DNA from: Paramecium tetraurelia
Lineage: Eukaryota > Ciliophora > Oligohymenophorea > Peniculida > Parameciidae
NCBI RefSeq assembly: GCF_000165425.1
Contig: NW_001799641.1
Coordinates: 67,027-131,026 of the forward strand
Length of the DNA: 64,000 nt
Direction: 5' to 3'
Made by a program: the position numbers and the translations under genes. Positions 11,724 to 24,800 of this stretch are shown here, piece after piece. The first letter of the stretch is position 1, and the number at the start of each line of letters is the position of its first letter. Under the pieces are notes generated by a model, which did not search any database, was not told the origin of the DNA, and was given only the letters and a program-made list of their open reading frames with translations.

Positions 11724-14382
11724 ATGTAAAAATTGTCTTAAATTAATAAGCAGGAGAAAATTCATGCAGGGTGGCTAATCAATTCACAACACGAATACCA
11801 GAGTCTACTAAACGCTTCCTTTCGAAAGCAGCTATAAGAGGATTCACAAATCTAATAAGAATCACTTATAGAAAATCTGACAACGGATCTCTGTTTGAAT
11901 GCAGAAGAGTGTAAATAAGAATTGAAAATGTACAAAACAAGCAAGGTTATGGGAAGCAGTTTGGAACGATAAGTCAGATTTGACAAGCATGTTCTCTTTC
12001 AAATGAAGGACCATAAGCCTGTCAAACAATTTCCAATTTATAAATCAATAGATGTGGAAAACAAAGCGAATCACTCAAATAATTGGCAGGAGAAGAAAGG
12101 AGACACTGCTAGACTATCAATTGAATTTGAAAAAGATCATTCGAGAGTCTTCATCTATATGAAAGATGAGAATCAAGCACTTAAATGGCAAAGACATTTG
12201 ATAATCTAAAAGCTTCTATAGCTAAAATCAAAGTAATTGGCTAAGTGCTTTGGATATTGCTATCAAGAATACGAAGATAAATTCACATTCATATGGGCAT
12301 TAAAGTTCGCTTAATAATTAGAGTAATATGCAATAGAAACCTACAGGCAAAAAAAACGGAATGCTCAAGTGGATGCTAACTACCTTATCCAATAAGAAAG
12401 GAAACTGATCGGTTTTCATATCAAAACATGGTTGAAGAAGAGCCAGAAACAATTAAAGGATGAATAGGATTATTTGGATTAACAAAAATAACTGACTTTG
12501 CAATAACAAAAACAGCAATCACAATAAGATTTAGAGTAAATAGAATAGGAAAGATTAAGAAGAGAGAAGGCGAGAATTCAAATGTTGGGAAATTTGATTT
12601 AAAATCATGTTCAACCTAAGAATTCAGTGATACAAAAATTCCTTGTTGGTTGGCAACAAAGATCTAATTTCATCTATCATACAAATCCGAAGAAATTTTC
12701 AATTAGAATTATTAGAATGTACATTCAAAACAACATATAACTGATAAGACCGTTATTGGAATTGAGATTCGTATCTGAAGTATATTTCTAAATTCATTTT
12801 AGAGATCAGAAGAAACTAAGGATATAGAATGTATTAAAATATTAGACGGATTGCAATATAATATTTAATAGAGTCCGTACTTCACTTGTCGTTTACTTGC
12901 ACAAATGAATCAATAAAGAAGAAGGGACTACACTACTTGGGGATTTAAAGATGGTTTACTTGGATTGCAAGGGAGGACCTTCATGTCAGTTGAGAATTTG
13001 GGGTTTTAGGATTATATAGATTTTTAAGTTATTGATACAATCAGTAATTAAATTACATATTAAAGGAACCAATATATCATCAAAGGTTTTGAGGATTCAA
13101 TTCTAAGATCTCATTAAATATTTATATGAAGGTCGTTCATTTTGGATAGCTCTTGAATATGAGCAATCTAAGATATTTGTAGAAATGGATTTACTCCAAC
13201 ATTCCAACATTGACCCTATATTTCTTGATAGATTAAAATATATTTAACTGAATGCTGTTTTAAGAAAGGTTGGCATAAAGATGATCGAATAAAGAACTCC
13301 TGTACAATTCATTTAAATACGTTTAGCTGCCAATTATAGAAACAGTAAAATTTGGATTAGAAATCGATAGATATTCGGATGATATCTAAAATTTATATTA
13401 GAGATTGTATATCGAGAATATATGTCTATAACCTTAGTGTTAACCAGCAAGTTGGTTTACTTAATTAAATTGCTTTGAAAAAGTTGTTAGGCCTGTTACT
13501 GAAATACTCAAAAGAAATTACTTAGAATTTACTGATGCTTCCGATAATGTTTAGATCTACTTTCAAATAAAATCAATTCCCAATTTAAGATTGCCTTTAC
13601 TCAAAGATGTCGATGACTTTATTACTAAATTGCCTGTGGTCTAAGAAAATCAACACAAATAATGTTAAGGAGTTTTGACATCCTTCTTAATCTATTGCAA
13701 TGTTAGAACCATTTAATTGAATGTCTCCTTTTTGACCATACTATTTTAAATAGCAAATAAGTTCATATGTATTGCTCATCCACATTTCTTGTATGATTTA
13801 AGTAAACCTGTTTTTGGTAACAAATACGATTCAGAATCCTAGGCCTTTTGGCTTTTTACTGGATTTGTTGAATTGATGAGAAGTGTTCATTTCCCCTTAG
13901 TCAAGGAAGACACTCTCTTTTGCCCACAAGAAGTTGTAATGCAATACATGGAAGTTTTGCATAAAGAAATTGTAAAACATTGCAAAAATTATGACATTGC
14001 AGTTGAAAATGTTTTTTTCGAAATCCTTTCATCCTTTTACACCAGTTTAGTACAATCGATGCCATTGTGTAATATATGGAATTTAATAATTAAAAAAATA
14101 TCTGCCAATAAGTGTGCATACTAATTAGTTTTAATTGTTTTCATAGAGGAATTAAGCTATAAATTATTGTTCTGTTAAAATTCTGAAGATTTTAAAAATG
14201 CTATCTCACTATAAGGTAATATATTCAATTTAGTATTAGCTTAACTTATGGATATACAATAACTTGAGGCTGCATATTCAGGATGTGAGTCGAATTTGAA
14301 TAGAATCATAAATGCAGAACAATCATTTCATGAATCTGTCGAGCATTCTAATATTCATTAGCCTTTAGTTTAGGATTGTTGA
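11724..14382 (+). CDS. TBC (RabGAP)-like protein with coiled coil
   Basis: 855 residues from ATG 11724, with introns at 12780-12802, 13086-13107, 13345-13370 and 13495-13514. The first and last have in-frame alternative ends. The N-terminal ~300 residues are helical and Gln-rich with a coiled coil (LTLQQQKQQSQQDLEQIEQE). The C-terminal part, with FICIAHPHFLYDL, SESQAFWLFTGFVELM and VFFEILSSFYTSLV, has the spacing of a TBC domain, which speeds GTP hydrolysis by Rabs. I do not see clear catalytic Arg and Gln fingers (IxxDxxR and YxQ), so it may be inactive or may be a different helical fold. Its start is only 73 bp from the divergent TmcB-like gene. Confidence 0.75.
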
Positions 14383-14772
14383 TTATTTTATATATTTGAA
14401 ATGTAAACTATATTATATTATTTTATTTAATAAATTTCCCATTCCTATTTTAAAGCTAATTTCATATGGTTTATAAGAATGATTTTATCAGGAACTATCT
14501 ATTATGGATGACTGAGATACAAAAGTTTTTAAAACATAATTTCATATTTTACTTAATTCATTGTTAATTATTTTCTCTTCTAAAATTATCCTTTATTTAG
14601 CCTAGGATATTATTTAATTTTGTATAGATTCTAATTAAATTAAATTTATTTGGCTAAACCTATAAGGTATATTCTAAAATATGACTATAAAATTTCTGTA
14701 GGAAAATTCATCTTGAAATTCACAAATTAAATTTATAATGAAAATTGATTAGAAATACTTTAATAATAATAA
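14383..14772. other. Intergenic spacer between convergent genes
   Basis: About 390 bp, strongly AT-rich, between two convergent stop codons. No open frame, structured RNA or repeat could be supported in it. Confidence 0.6.
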
Positions 14773-17700
14773 TCAAATCAGTTATTCTAAACTAATACGA
14801 GCCTCAAGGACACTCTTCAATAACTCAGGTTTGTATTTATGCAGATAGGGGAAGTTATCATTAAGAGGTTCTTTCTTAAATGCAATATGTTGTATATGCT
14901 TTGACTATTTTTACTTCTTAGCATTTCTAATTGCTGCTTTCTTTTTTTAATTATAAGTAGTAAGGTCAGATTCAAATCTTGGATTTGTTCTGTACATTCT
15001 TTTTTAATTAGGCGTTTAGCTTCTTGTCACATCTAACGAGACTTAGATAATATTGGTTTATAGTGGAGAGGGTCTGGATTCATAGCGATATTAAGTAGCA
15101 TATTAATTTGTATTCAAATCCTAATCATTTAATTCTTCTTCTATTTTTATTAAACTAAATATTATTAAAAAAATTAGTACTTCTAAGTTTCATCCATATC
15201 TTCAAGATCAGATGGTTTCAATTTTGTTATTCTATCACAATCTTTGGCAAATTTCAACCCTTTAATTTCCCTTTTTAATCTCAACTCAACAACTGGTTGT
15301 TAATTTTAAAATCGAATCTCATGAGATTCCTAATTTACTTAATTCAATTCCTAAGCCCTAGATTTATCTAAATAAATTCAAGATATACATAATTGAATGT
15401 AATAATCTAACTCTTGATCTAAACTTAAGCTCCCTATTTCACTAAGGATTATGTTAATATGTTCTTTAATTTCTTTTAAATTGACTTTTTTATCCAACAT
15501 TTCTTTGAGTTCTTCTTTCAAAAATTTTAAATATCTCTTATGATCTTCGATTCTTTCTAATTAAGAAGTTGATAATGATTACACCTTTGCTTTCTTCTTC
15601 CTCTTCATTTACTTACCAGTAACATTGTTAACCTATTCAACTTCAACTTCATCATCTTCTGATTCTTCTTCGGATTCTTCTTCGGATTCATCCTCCATTG
15701 GATCATCTAGAACTTCTTATTTAACATATTTATTTTTGGTTCTTTTATATTCTTATTGATTTTCTTATGACTTGTTTGTTGTTTCTGCCTTTTAATGGTC
15801 CTTTTAAATCTATTATTTATCAGAAAAGTGAATTGAAGATTTAAGAAAATTTTTAGATTTTTCATTAATTCCATTAGTGTTTCTCGTTTTTTATGAGGGT
15901 AAATCAATAGAGTTTTAAGAATAATTGTTAGTGTTCGTTTCATCATGCTTAGGTTCTTAATGTATAACTATTTCTGGTATTTAAGAATGGATTTAATTTG
16001 ATACCTTTTCGCCTTGAAACTCTTTGGAGGGTTTCAAGTGTGATTAATTTTCATTATTCCTAGGGTCATTTTTCATTGAGGATTATCTAATTAAGACGGG
16101 AGAGATCTTCCTTGAAATTTCATTTATAGTTTACAATTGCTCAGGTTTATCATGTTTTGGCTGGTCTTGATGCTCCTATTTCTATTTTTTAGGAAGAACA
16201 GGATTATAATTACTGGTGTTTCTTAATGTTCTTGCAGTTGTATTATTTGAAGTGGATTCAGGTATTGAATTATAAATCTCATTCTCTTAATTCTATTGAT
16301 CATAAGGTCTTACATCTCTTTAAGTAATAGAAGGGAGGAGATCCAAATCATCACTCAAATCTTAGGATTCATTAACTTAATTGAAGTTAGGGTTTGGCTT
16401 TGTTTCATCAAAATCATCTTCCCCTATGTTTTTATCACTATAAAGTAGTTTCTCTTATAGTTCAGTTTTATACTTCTTGTTCTTTTTTATATACTCCTTC
16501 ATGACACGAAGGTCATTGGTTTTGTGAACATTTTTTCTATTTTGATGAAGACTGATGCTATTGTAACTGGTAATAATTTATGATTATTTATTTTAATGAC
16601 TACTTAGATTTTAATTAATTTCACTTGTAGTGTGAAAATTATGTAATTAAGGAGCTGGTAAATTAGTTGAGGAAATATTCTCAATTGGTCTAATAAATTC
16701 TTCATAAGATCTTAGTGATTGTTAGGATTTTTGAGATTACAGATTTCTATTCTACTTTACACTATGCTCATTACGCTCATCCAATCTTGTGATATATTGT
16801 TTTCTTTCATTGCTACTATAATGAAATTTGCGATATTATTGCTATTAACTCTTTAACGGATTCTGAGTTTTAAGATTATTTTCTGAAATTAAAATGGATT
16901 TTTTTTATGGGGGAGTATTGAAACTAATTTTCTATTTGTTTGGTTATTTTTGATTTGAGAATTAGGTTCTATCTGTGGATAATTGTTAAGGAAAATGAAA
17001 AGATTTGGTTTATTTTTAGATATTATTTGATATTAAATCCTCTTGTGGTTTCTATCTTTGTGTATGGAACCTTTCAATTTAAACATTGTGCAGATTCTTG
17101 GATGATTCCGTATTGAAATATTCAATCTTTTTATCCTAAACTTAATGTATTTCTTATTCTTATTAGTTTTGGGCTATCTTGATATTCTAATCTAAAGGAT
17201 CCTTCTTAATCTAATCCGCTGTTTAAACAACTTCATACTCAAATTTTGATAACTTAGATTAGGTGTCTAGAATGATCTTCTGAGCAGTGGCTGATATTTG
17301 GTCTCCAATTATGATTAGTTCATTGAATTAGTGTTCTGTTTTATGTAATTCATAATTTTTTCTGGCTCTCTTTAAATTGACATCGAAACCAACATAACTG
17401 GCTAGATCTAGGATTTCATCAGAAAGCAAAGTATTTTCCTAATTCCATCTTCTAAATTTCTTAGGATTTTCCACTTAATTCTTTTAATATTCTGATTCCC
17501 ATTGATTTGTGAGGTGTTCATTTTGTTGAGAAATAAGGTCTATTTGATTAAATAGTCGCTTTATTTCTAAAACCTTCATGAATGTCTCTGCGTCACAAAT
17601 TCCCTTTTTTTAATCTTCCACAATCTACTAGAAAGTGAGATAATCGTAGTACCCAAGACTTGGGAGTCCTCGCTCGGATAGTAGTTGCATTATTCTTTTA

Positions 17701-18302
17701 ATGAAGAGGTCTTGCAATTGAAATAAGGAGTAATCCTTGTATTTCTCAGAGGCATTCAAATCCAGAACCTAATATGTGACTGATGACTTATATTCATGCA
17801 ATTAATTCTACGGCAAGGGTATTGGAGGCGACTTTGTTGAGGACAGGATTTTATTGTAAAAGTTGAGATCATCAAATGACTTTTGTATCAACAATTACAA
17901 ATTTGACTATTCTACTTAATTCTTTGAGGGCATTTGCAAAATGTTGATTGGGATGGTTCTCTTGAATTTTTTGGTTTAGTCTACCCACCATTAATTAACA
18001 GTGAAAAGTCTGATCAAATGTTTGAGGAAATCAAGATTGAGTGAATTGGAGAATCCTTCACTATGTTATTGCACATAATTAATGTAATTGCGAATGGGAA
18101 ATGGGGTATGATTATTACTTTCAACATGTTTAATATCTCTCTTCTCCCATTTGGGCACTAAATAGACATTTTTGTTCCACATGGATCTTGATTCAACCAA
18201 AGGAGGTTTATTTTGAGTTAGGTACAATCCTTGTTCAGGTGATTAAGAGAATCCTCTTTTGGTTTCCTAGAATTGTTGTTTTAGGTTATTATAAATTTAC
18301 AT
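14773..18302 (-). CDS. Large, mostly disordered protein of unknown function
   Basis: 1160 residues from MQIYNNLKQQFQETKRGF, introns at 15368-15388 and 15155-15180. Residues 1-~400 are ordered and helical (FLKHLIRLFTVNQWWVDQTK, NTLLSDEILDLASYVGFDV). The middle ~500 residues are Asn/Gln/Ser-rich and look disordered. A run of Glu/Ser/Asp (DESEEESEEESEDDEVEVE) is followed at once by a basic patch (KQMKRKKKAK) that could be a nuclear localisation signal. A coiled coil then runs LERIEDHKRYLKFLKEELK. The C-terminus ends SVLEARISLEQLI. No known domain is recognised. The acidic-basic pair suggests nuclear or chromatin work, but that is inference. The stop is convergent with the TBC-like gene. Confidence 0.85.
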
Positions 18303-18364
18303 TTTATTAAAAAAAGTTTGTTAAATAAATCATTCTAACCCAGTATCCCACCCATCGCTTACAT

Positions 18365-19421
18365 TCACCAGAGTCTTCCTTTTCGTTACATTCGGGGAAA
18401 ACAACAAAGATAAAATGTAAATAGGAATGAAATCCGTAATACAAGAATATATTAATTAAAAAATCGCCCTATTTATTCGTATATTAATATATCATACCAA
18501 GTAAAACCTGTATCAGGTAATTTTGTTATAATTGTGCCATCTTCTGCTTCGCATTCAAGTCCTGGTTTCAACCTCCAAAAGAATTCCTGAGAGAATAAAA
18601 AGTTAAATGATGGTCGAAAAAGAGTGCAAATTATTACTGCTACCGATAAAAACTTAAGATTCTGGAATATTGATTAAATTCATACAGCTCTGTAATGATC
18701 ACCAACACTATATTGATCTTTGAGTTTTGAGTATAGAATAATACAAATGAAAGCAAAAGAAACAGTACTCAACATTGTTAAAGCACCCAAACAATATTCT
18801 CTTATGTTATTAACATAGGATTCCAAAATCAATGAAGTGATAGTAAGTATAGGAATGATGACTATTAATGTGGAAAGAAATAGTTATAGAATTTTGGTTA
18901 GACTTAAAAGAGAGTTATTCTGTTCTATTCTCAATTTCATTCTCCATAGTTTAAGCCATAAATTACTACAAAAACAAAATGTAAGGTTCAATGTTTAAGC
19001 TTAACAAATTTGGATAATGATGTAAAATGATGGTGATAATGTTAATGATTCTATTTTAGTCTCGCAATCCCATTTCCAAAACTAACTAAAAAAAAAACCT
19101 GCTATTGAGTAGTAACACGAAAAGAGCTTAACTTTTGTATAATTCTAATTCTTACATAATATTGTCATAGATAATAAGCAATTTACAGTTAACATTTTAG
19201 AGGGATTGTTTTTTGGATCCTCACTTTTCCACAAAAATAAATTTTGTATTCTCTAAAAGATTTTGATCAATAAATAATTTGCTCCTGCACTCAATAGCAA
19301 AATAGCTTAAAAAGCAGAGGGATATGATTATACCTCCAAATTCATTCCAATTCGAAATATCAATGTCTTTGAATTCCTCTTATCGAATGACATCACTCCT
19401 CTCATCACTTTTCAATTCCAT
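18365..19421 (-). CDS. Multi-pass (about seven-helix) membrane protein
   Basis: 334 residues, introns at 19306-19333 and 18662-18685; removing them gives a divisible length. It starts MELKSDERSDVIRQEE and has about seven hydrophobic stretches: GGAILLLSAGANYLLIKIF, MLTVNCLLSMTIL, YYSIAGFFFSQF, FYIIIQICQAQTLNLTFCF, LFLSTLIVIIPILTITSLIL, LTMLSTVSFAFICIILY and FLSVAVIICTLFRP. The layout resembles the THH1/TOM1/TOM3 or other serpentine families found in ciliates, but no diagnostic motif was seen. A short in-frame intron around 19150-19180 cannot be excluded. The last ~40 residues (from WYDILIYEQIG) look less constrained. Confidence 0.72.
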
Positions 19422-19462
19422 ATATAACAATAATTTATAAATAAAAGTATTAATATATGTTA

Positions 19463-20461
19463 TCAAATCGATATTTTTCTACCCACACTCTATGGACTCT
19501 CAAATTTATCATAATAATTAGCACCAAAACTCTTAACGAACTCATCCTCTTCAAAATTCTTTTGTTATGGTTTTTTTACAGTTGGTTACAATTCATATAA
19601 TGTCTTCAATTAATAAATTGTATAATTACATTTTTACTTAAAGAATTACCTGCACTCCCACTTCCACTATTGCCACTATTGTTATTAAGGGAATCTTCGT
19701 CACTTGCTTCACTGTTATCATCTGTGTCCATAAACACCTTATCAAATGCCCATTTGAATAATTCTTAATCTTTATCATCTTGTATACAAAATCTAACCTA
19801 ACTCAGAAATTTTATTTTAGTGACATTTTCTTCCAAAAAATTCTTCACAGCAATCATCTGCATTGTTGCAATTGTGGATATTGTAAACTTGGTTGATTTC
19901 ATCACAGGAAAACATATTGACGTAATTTCCATTTCTTCTGCTACTTTAAGACACGTCATCATGCAATCATAAATAAATTATTTCTAATATTTTTAATGAG
20001 CATTTTTTGGTAATTTCAAGTTTAGATTTTTAGGATTGTGATTTCTAGCCAATTTCATTGGTTCGTCATCTTCATTTGGTAATACGCAATAAAATACGAA
20101 ATCAAATTCCAACTAATAATAATACTCAAGTTTGATACTTCTGCAGCATGAGAATGCACGACATCCCCATGAGACACTGCTTATTTATCTCGAATCTATT
20201 GAATGTATTTTAACAACTATTATTTTGTTTAGGGCGATACGTTGTTTATCAAGTAATATGGGAGCTATATTAAATTGCCAGGAGTACCTTTAGATTTAAA
20301 TCGGTCTAAGCAACAATTACATCCACTTCTTCGTTTTTTATGTCTCCTGCATCCAAGTAAATTCCGATATCTTGGAATCTATGTTATGCTAACAGCTTAG
20401 GCTATAGATTTTATTCGTTATTAATCTTTTTAAATTTCAATGTTTGATACATTTCTTGCAT
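19463..20461 (-). CDS. Divergent macro-domain protein
   Basis: 307 residues from MQEMYQTLKFKKIN; introns at 20265-20287, 20113-20138 and 19604-19629. Residues ~35-230 follow the macro-domain pattern: DAGDIKNEEVDVIV at the first strand, a His-rich AVSHGDVVHSHAAE, then ITSICFPVMKSTKF (the usual IAFPAIGTG position) and VTKIKFLSQVRFCI at the end. Macro domains bind or hydrolyse ADP-ribose. Here the usual VNAAN is VAQTD and no GGGV loop is visible, so ligand binding is doubtful. An acidic/Ser/Asn/Gly linker (DTDDNSEASDEDS) leads to a short conserved tail. The upstream in-frame ATG at 20484 was not used because its frame does not join the domain. Confidence 0.8.
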
Positions 20462-20537
20462 GATATTCGCACATGTTACCCATTAAATTTATATTAATTA
20501 TCAAATTTAAGAGCAAAATCTAAAACAAATTAAAATA

Positions 20538-21061
20538 TCACAAAGAATTAAGATTGCCTGATCTACTCCAGTCCCTAAAATCTATCCATTATATTTTGTT
20601 TATCCCGTAGTATTTTAACCTAGCTATTGAATGTCGGTTTATCAATCTGATCTTTATAAACATGAATTTTACTTTTTGGTCATCAGAATTACATTGTAAC
20701 AAGAAACTGGTTTCTTGGTTGTTTTTTCGTATCGATACTTGTATAATTCCAAAAAAGAAATTAAATGGTTGCTTTGAGCATTTCCGACTGGCAATTCTTC
20801 TAAATCTCCCCAAATGGAAAACTCTTCAAGATCAGGGTCATTTTCAAGAGCGAGAGACTGGCATTGTTTTAACTTATGCCTTTGTCGATTGCTATTTATA
20901 AGAGGGGATAATTGTCTGTCTGTTTTATTTTCAAGAAGGTTTCCTTAAAAAATTTAAGTTTATGAAGGTTAGGTCGAGTCCTACTCTGATTTTAGTATTT
21001 TGGAACTGTTCCCTTATAAGTAATCAAGTTTAAGTTAATCGAATCTGATGTCGCTTTTCAT
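20538..21061 (-). CDS. Small protein of unknown function
   Basis: About 165 residues starting MKSDIRFDQLKLDYLQGN at 21061. The clear coding part runs through LALENDPDLEEFSIWGDLEE and ISFLELYKYRYEKTTKKPVS. An intron lies near 20648-20690. Two GT...AG choices (26 or 29 nt) give a divisible length and the same TGA at 20538, so the last ~40 residues are tentative. The Ser/Gln/Asn-rich N-terminus is probably disordered. The acidic stretch with WGDLEELPVG may be a short helix for binding a partner. There is no membrane segment and no recognised family. Confidence 0.65.
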
Positions 21062-21894
21062 CCTTTGATGCATAATAATTTAATTATCACTATATAAGAA
21101 AAAATATATTAATGCTCAAATAATCATGCCTATTCAAGTAATTGCATATGAATGAATAGGGAAATTTCATCGATATCATATATCAAATGAATTAATAAAT
21201 TACATTTCCATATAAATTACCAAAATGCATCCTGATTTTTATGTAACTTTTTAATTTATTTATTCCTCCATTCCAGAGGAATAATTCAATTATTGCATAT
21301 ATTCAATAACAACAAAATTATAAAAATATACAAGTGGAAATTTTGTTGAAATAACTTTTAAGTTAGTTCATACATTATTCACATAAATATTGTGAAACAT
21401 TTAATCCAAAAAGAGATATAGGAAGAATAGAACTATTATTTTCAATGAAAAAGTGATGAATAGGAAAACTTAAAAATCGGTAATTAACAAAAATAGACTT
21501 ATAATATATTATTAAATATAATTATAATATTTTTTATTAAGAATAAGTAAATATCTGAATCGATCTTCTTAAATTTAGAAATATATTCAATCGTCTATCT
21601 CTTTAGTAAGATTACTCAATCCTATTGTTCGAGGGACATTCAAACAATCTAAAAGTATTGTTATTTTATTTAGATGGCTCGTTTAGAGTGCATTTTAAAA
21701 ACAAGGATAGAAATTTATGTAAATTAAATAAGTTTGTGGTTTAAGTTAATTTAATGATCTGAGAAAAGTGATTTCCAAAAATTTATCGAAACTGACGATT
21801 ACCCATTTTATTATTTAATATGAATTTAGTTTAAATTTCATAATGATTATGATTTTCAAGTTTTTTTCATTATTAATTTATATTTCAATCAATA
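21062..21894. other. Long AT-rich divergent spacer
   Basis: About 830 bp between divergent start codons, long for this genome. Only short broken frames occur. A small inverted repeat, tattcctc and gaggaata with a 7-nt loop, lies at 21261-21283. No RNA gene is recognised. Confidence 0.55.
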
Positions 21895-24800
21895 ATGGAA
21901 GACACTAACCAGAAGAATAATTTGCTATAAATTAGAAATAAATTCCTATAAAATTACTTAGACTTTGTTTATCATTCAATGAGAATGAATAATTATTTGA
22001 TCTAAACCATAAAGATCATAGCGTCGCTCAGGAACTTTTCTTATATATTTTAAAATTAGATGTACTCATACGCATATTTTTTTTGCATTATCGCAAGACC
22101 CTAAATTGCATTATCACTGGATAATATTCAATATGTAATTTTAGCTCTATGCTTTGTATACCTAATATCGTCATAAATGAAAAGCCCATTTTCAAGAGCA
22201 ATTAATATTTTTGGTTAGCTAATAAATTTGGGTTTACTTAATTTCTTTTTTGAAATATCAAGAGGTTCTTTGGATTATTTGGTTCAATTGCTGTTGATTT
22301 TCATAAATATATTTGAATAGATATTCGCCCAAGGTACATTGAACTTCGATTCAAGTAGCATCTTTAATCCCACCAAATCACTATTGAGCTACATAGCCGT
22401 CATAGGAAACATTACTTTGATGTACTTGTCCAGATATCAATTCGATTTATTTGTTATTTAATTGGTGGCAATACTTAATGCTTTTATAACTTTAATGCAA
22501 TTGTTGTTGCAATTTCCCAAGGGCAATTCTATTTTAACTACACTTACGTTGAACATCTAAATCATGACTATTTATTTGGGCTTAGTTCAACTGATGATAG
22601 GATTACATAACTACGTAAGCGATCTTATCATATTTTTGTTTATGCAGAAGATAATATATATGAATTTAGAGAGATTAGGGAAGTAAGTGCCAAAAACCTT
22701 GGAAGATTTAATAGCTAATTTTTACGATCTCAAAATATTAAAGTAAATAAAGGTAAAATCCCCAACTCAAAAAGAAGATATAGTGTTATATGCCTCATTA
22801 TTGGCTCATCAAGAAAAGTATTATGAAGGTCTGATGGTTTTGCATTCTATCAAAAAATTGAGTTGGTTGTCCTAAATAAAAAAAGAACTCATGATCAAGG
22901 AATGGCTATCTCAATTGGACACAAAACTAAAAAATTAGAATAAGGCTTAGAAGGGTTTATCTGAAGCTGTAGAACACTTGATGGAATTAGAAGATTACAA
23001 TGTAACACTCCAGACTTAGATGGTGAACTTACTGAAAAATAAGTGTAGGTTATAATAAATAATATCTTAATAAGAAAAGATATCTCTTCAAAGTTTATTA
23101 AAATTCATCGAGTAAATCACAATAGTTCAAAAGGAATTGGAAAGGCAGTACTCTGTATTTCCAAATTAAAAGACTCAGAATGTGTTATGCTTTCTCTACT
23201 CTGAGATTTTGAATGAATTTACAAAGGCAAATTTACTTCAGTAATAACTTACAAAAATTGATGATAAGTAAAATTTTTCTGTATTCACTAATAAAATGGT
23301 TTATTTGATTTCCACTTACAATTCAGAAATTCTAATCAAACGAGCTTCGAATAATGCTCCCATTCTATTCAAAATGAATCATAATAAGTTATTATAATAG
23401 AATATCAATTTAATTATTCCCCCAGGGATTAAAGAATAACATTAAAGATTAGTCAAAAAGTTCTTAATTAATGGAGAATCAAAATATATGAGGAGACTGG
23501 ACGTTAATTACTATTATAATAATGCAAAAGGGACCTTACATTAAATCGATTTTGCAATTGATGTCAGTTTTACAAGTGAGGAGATAAATTTTATTACTTT
23601 TCTGTAACCAATTTATGAGCAACCACTAGTAATGGTGTTAAATGCTGATAAAGTTGTTACTGCAACAACTGAAAGCATCTTGACAGCCTTGAATCTTAAT
23701 ACGATGACCTATTTTAAGAATCACGTAATTACTAAGTTTATGCCTACTTTTAAAAAACATGAGCTATCAGGGTTTTATGAGAATATAGACTTTATAGTTA
23801 ATGTTGATAAAGAAGAGGTAACTTCTAACTCAATAAATACTTATCTAACTTCTTTAGATGTAGTTCCCAAAGTGCTAAATGGGGAGATCTTATTTTATAC
23901 AATCAAATTTGAATTCTTTAAGAAATAGGAAAATTCTGTAAAATTCACCTATACAGAAACAAATAATAGTATGGTCTAAGGAGCTTTCTCAGTTTCTGAG
24001 AATGTTTTCATTGATGATCCTAATGGTTCAATTAATGAATAATAGAATTTTATTACTTCGAATTAAAATGCGTATTAAAAAATATAAAACAATGAACTAA
24101 TGATAATAGATTCAACTCTTCATTAGACGCAATTTAAAGATGCAATATAATCTTCAAGGCCTCTCTTTTATTAAACCTAAAATAAAATCAACTATTCTGT
24201 CTCTGTCTCAGATGAGGATTAGAATAAAGAAGAGCCATAATAGGATTTTAGTGTTGCAGAAAGCAAACAGATAGAATCTTCTAAAGTGTCATCCTTAAAA
24301 GGGTTGAGACAATCTGGTTATTTTAAGAAATATGAAATCATGTCTAAACTTGAGGAGATCAAAGGATTAACCAAGAACCATAAGGTATTTCTATCCTTTT
24401 TGTCAGTTTGCTTGTTAATTCAATTATCCTTTGTCATAGCTGTAATTTTATTTACTATCATAGTAATTTAGTTCAACGAATACCAGTTTGACCAACTTAA
24501 TTTTTGACATCGACTTGCTGTAAATCAAGAACTTTGCATTTCAACCCTTTGAATCCTTTTTAGTAACCAGATGGACCATTTTCAATTATAACAATTTAAA
24601 AGCAGCTGGAGCAATAACAGAAGAGGCATTCAAATAACTAATTGCATTTCCAAGATCGAATTTGCCTTTGGGTTTCGATCGTTTGGAAGAAAATGTGAAT
24701 TCAGTCTTAAACAAATTGCAACTTTAACAATTCTTGGAAAGTACATATTTGGATATACAACTATATACTTCATCAAATTAAGGGGAACACTATAATGTTT

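Noticed and set aside
20662..20901. 79-residue plus-strand ORF
   Set aside because: Antisense to the better-supported minus gene at 20538-21061; its sequence has no protein-like pattern.
21672..21757. 28-codon frame beginning MARLECILKTR
   Set aside because: Too short, no conserved feature, and no downstream exon could be joined.
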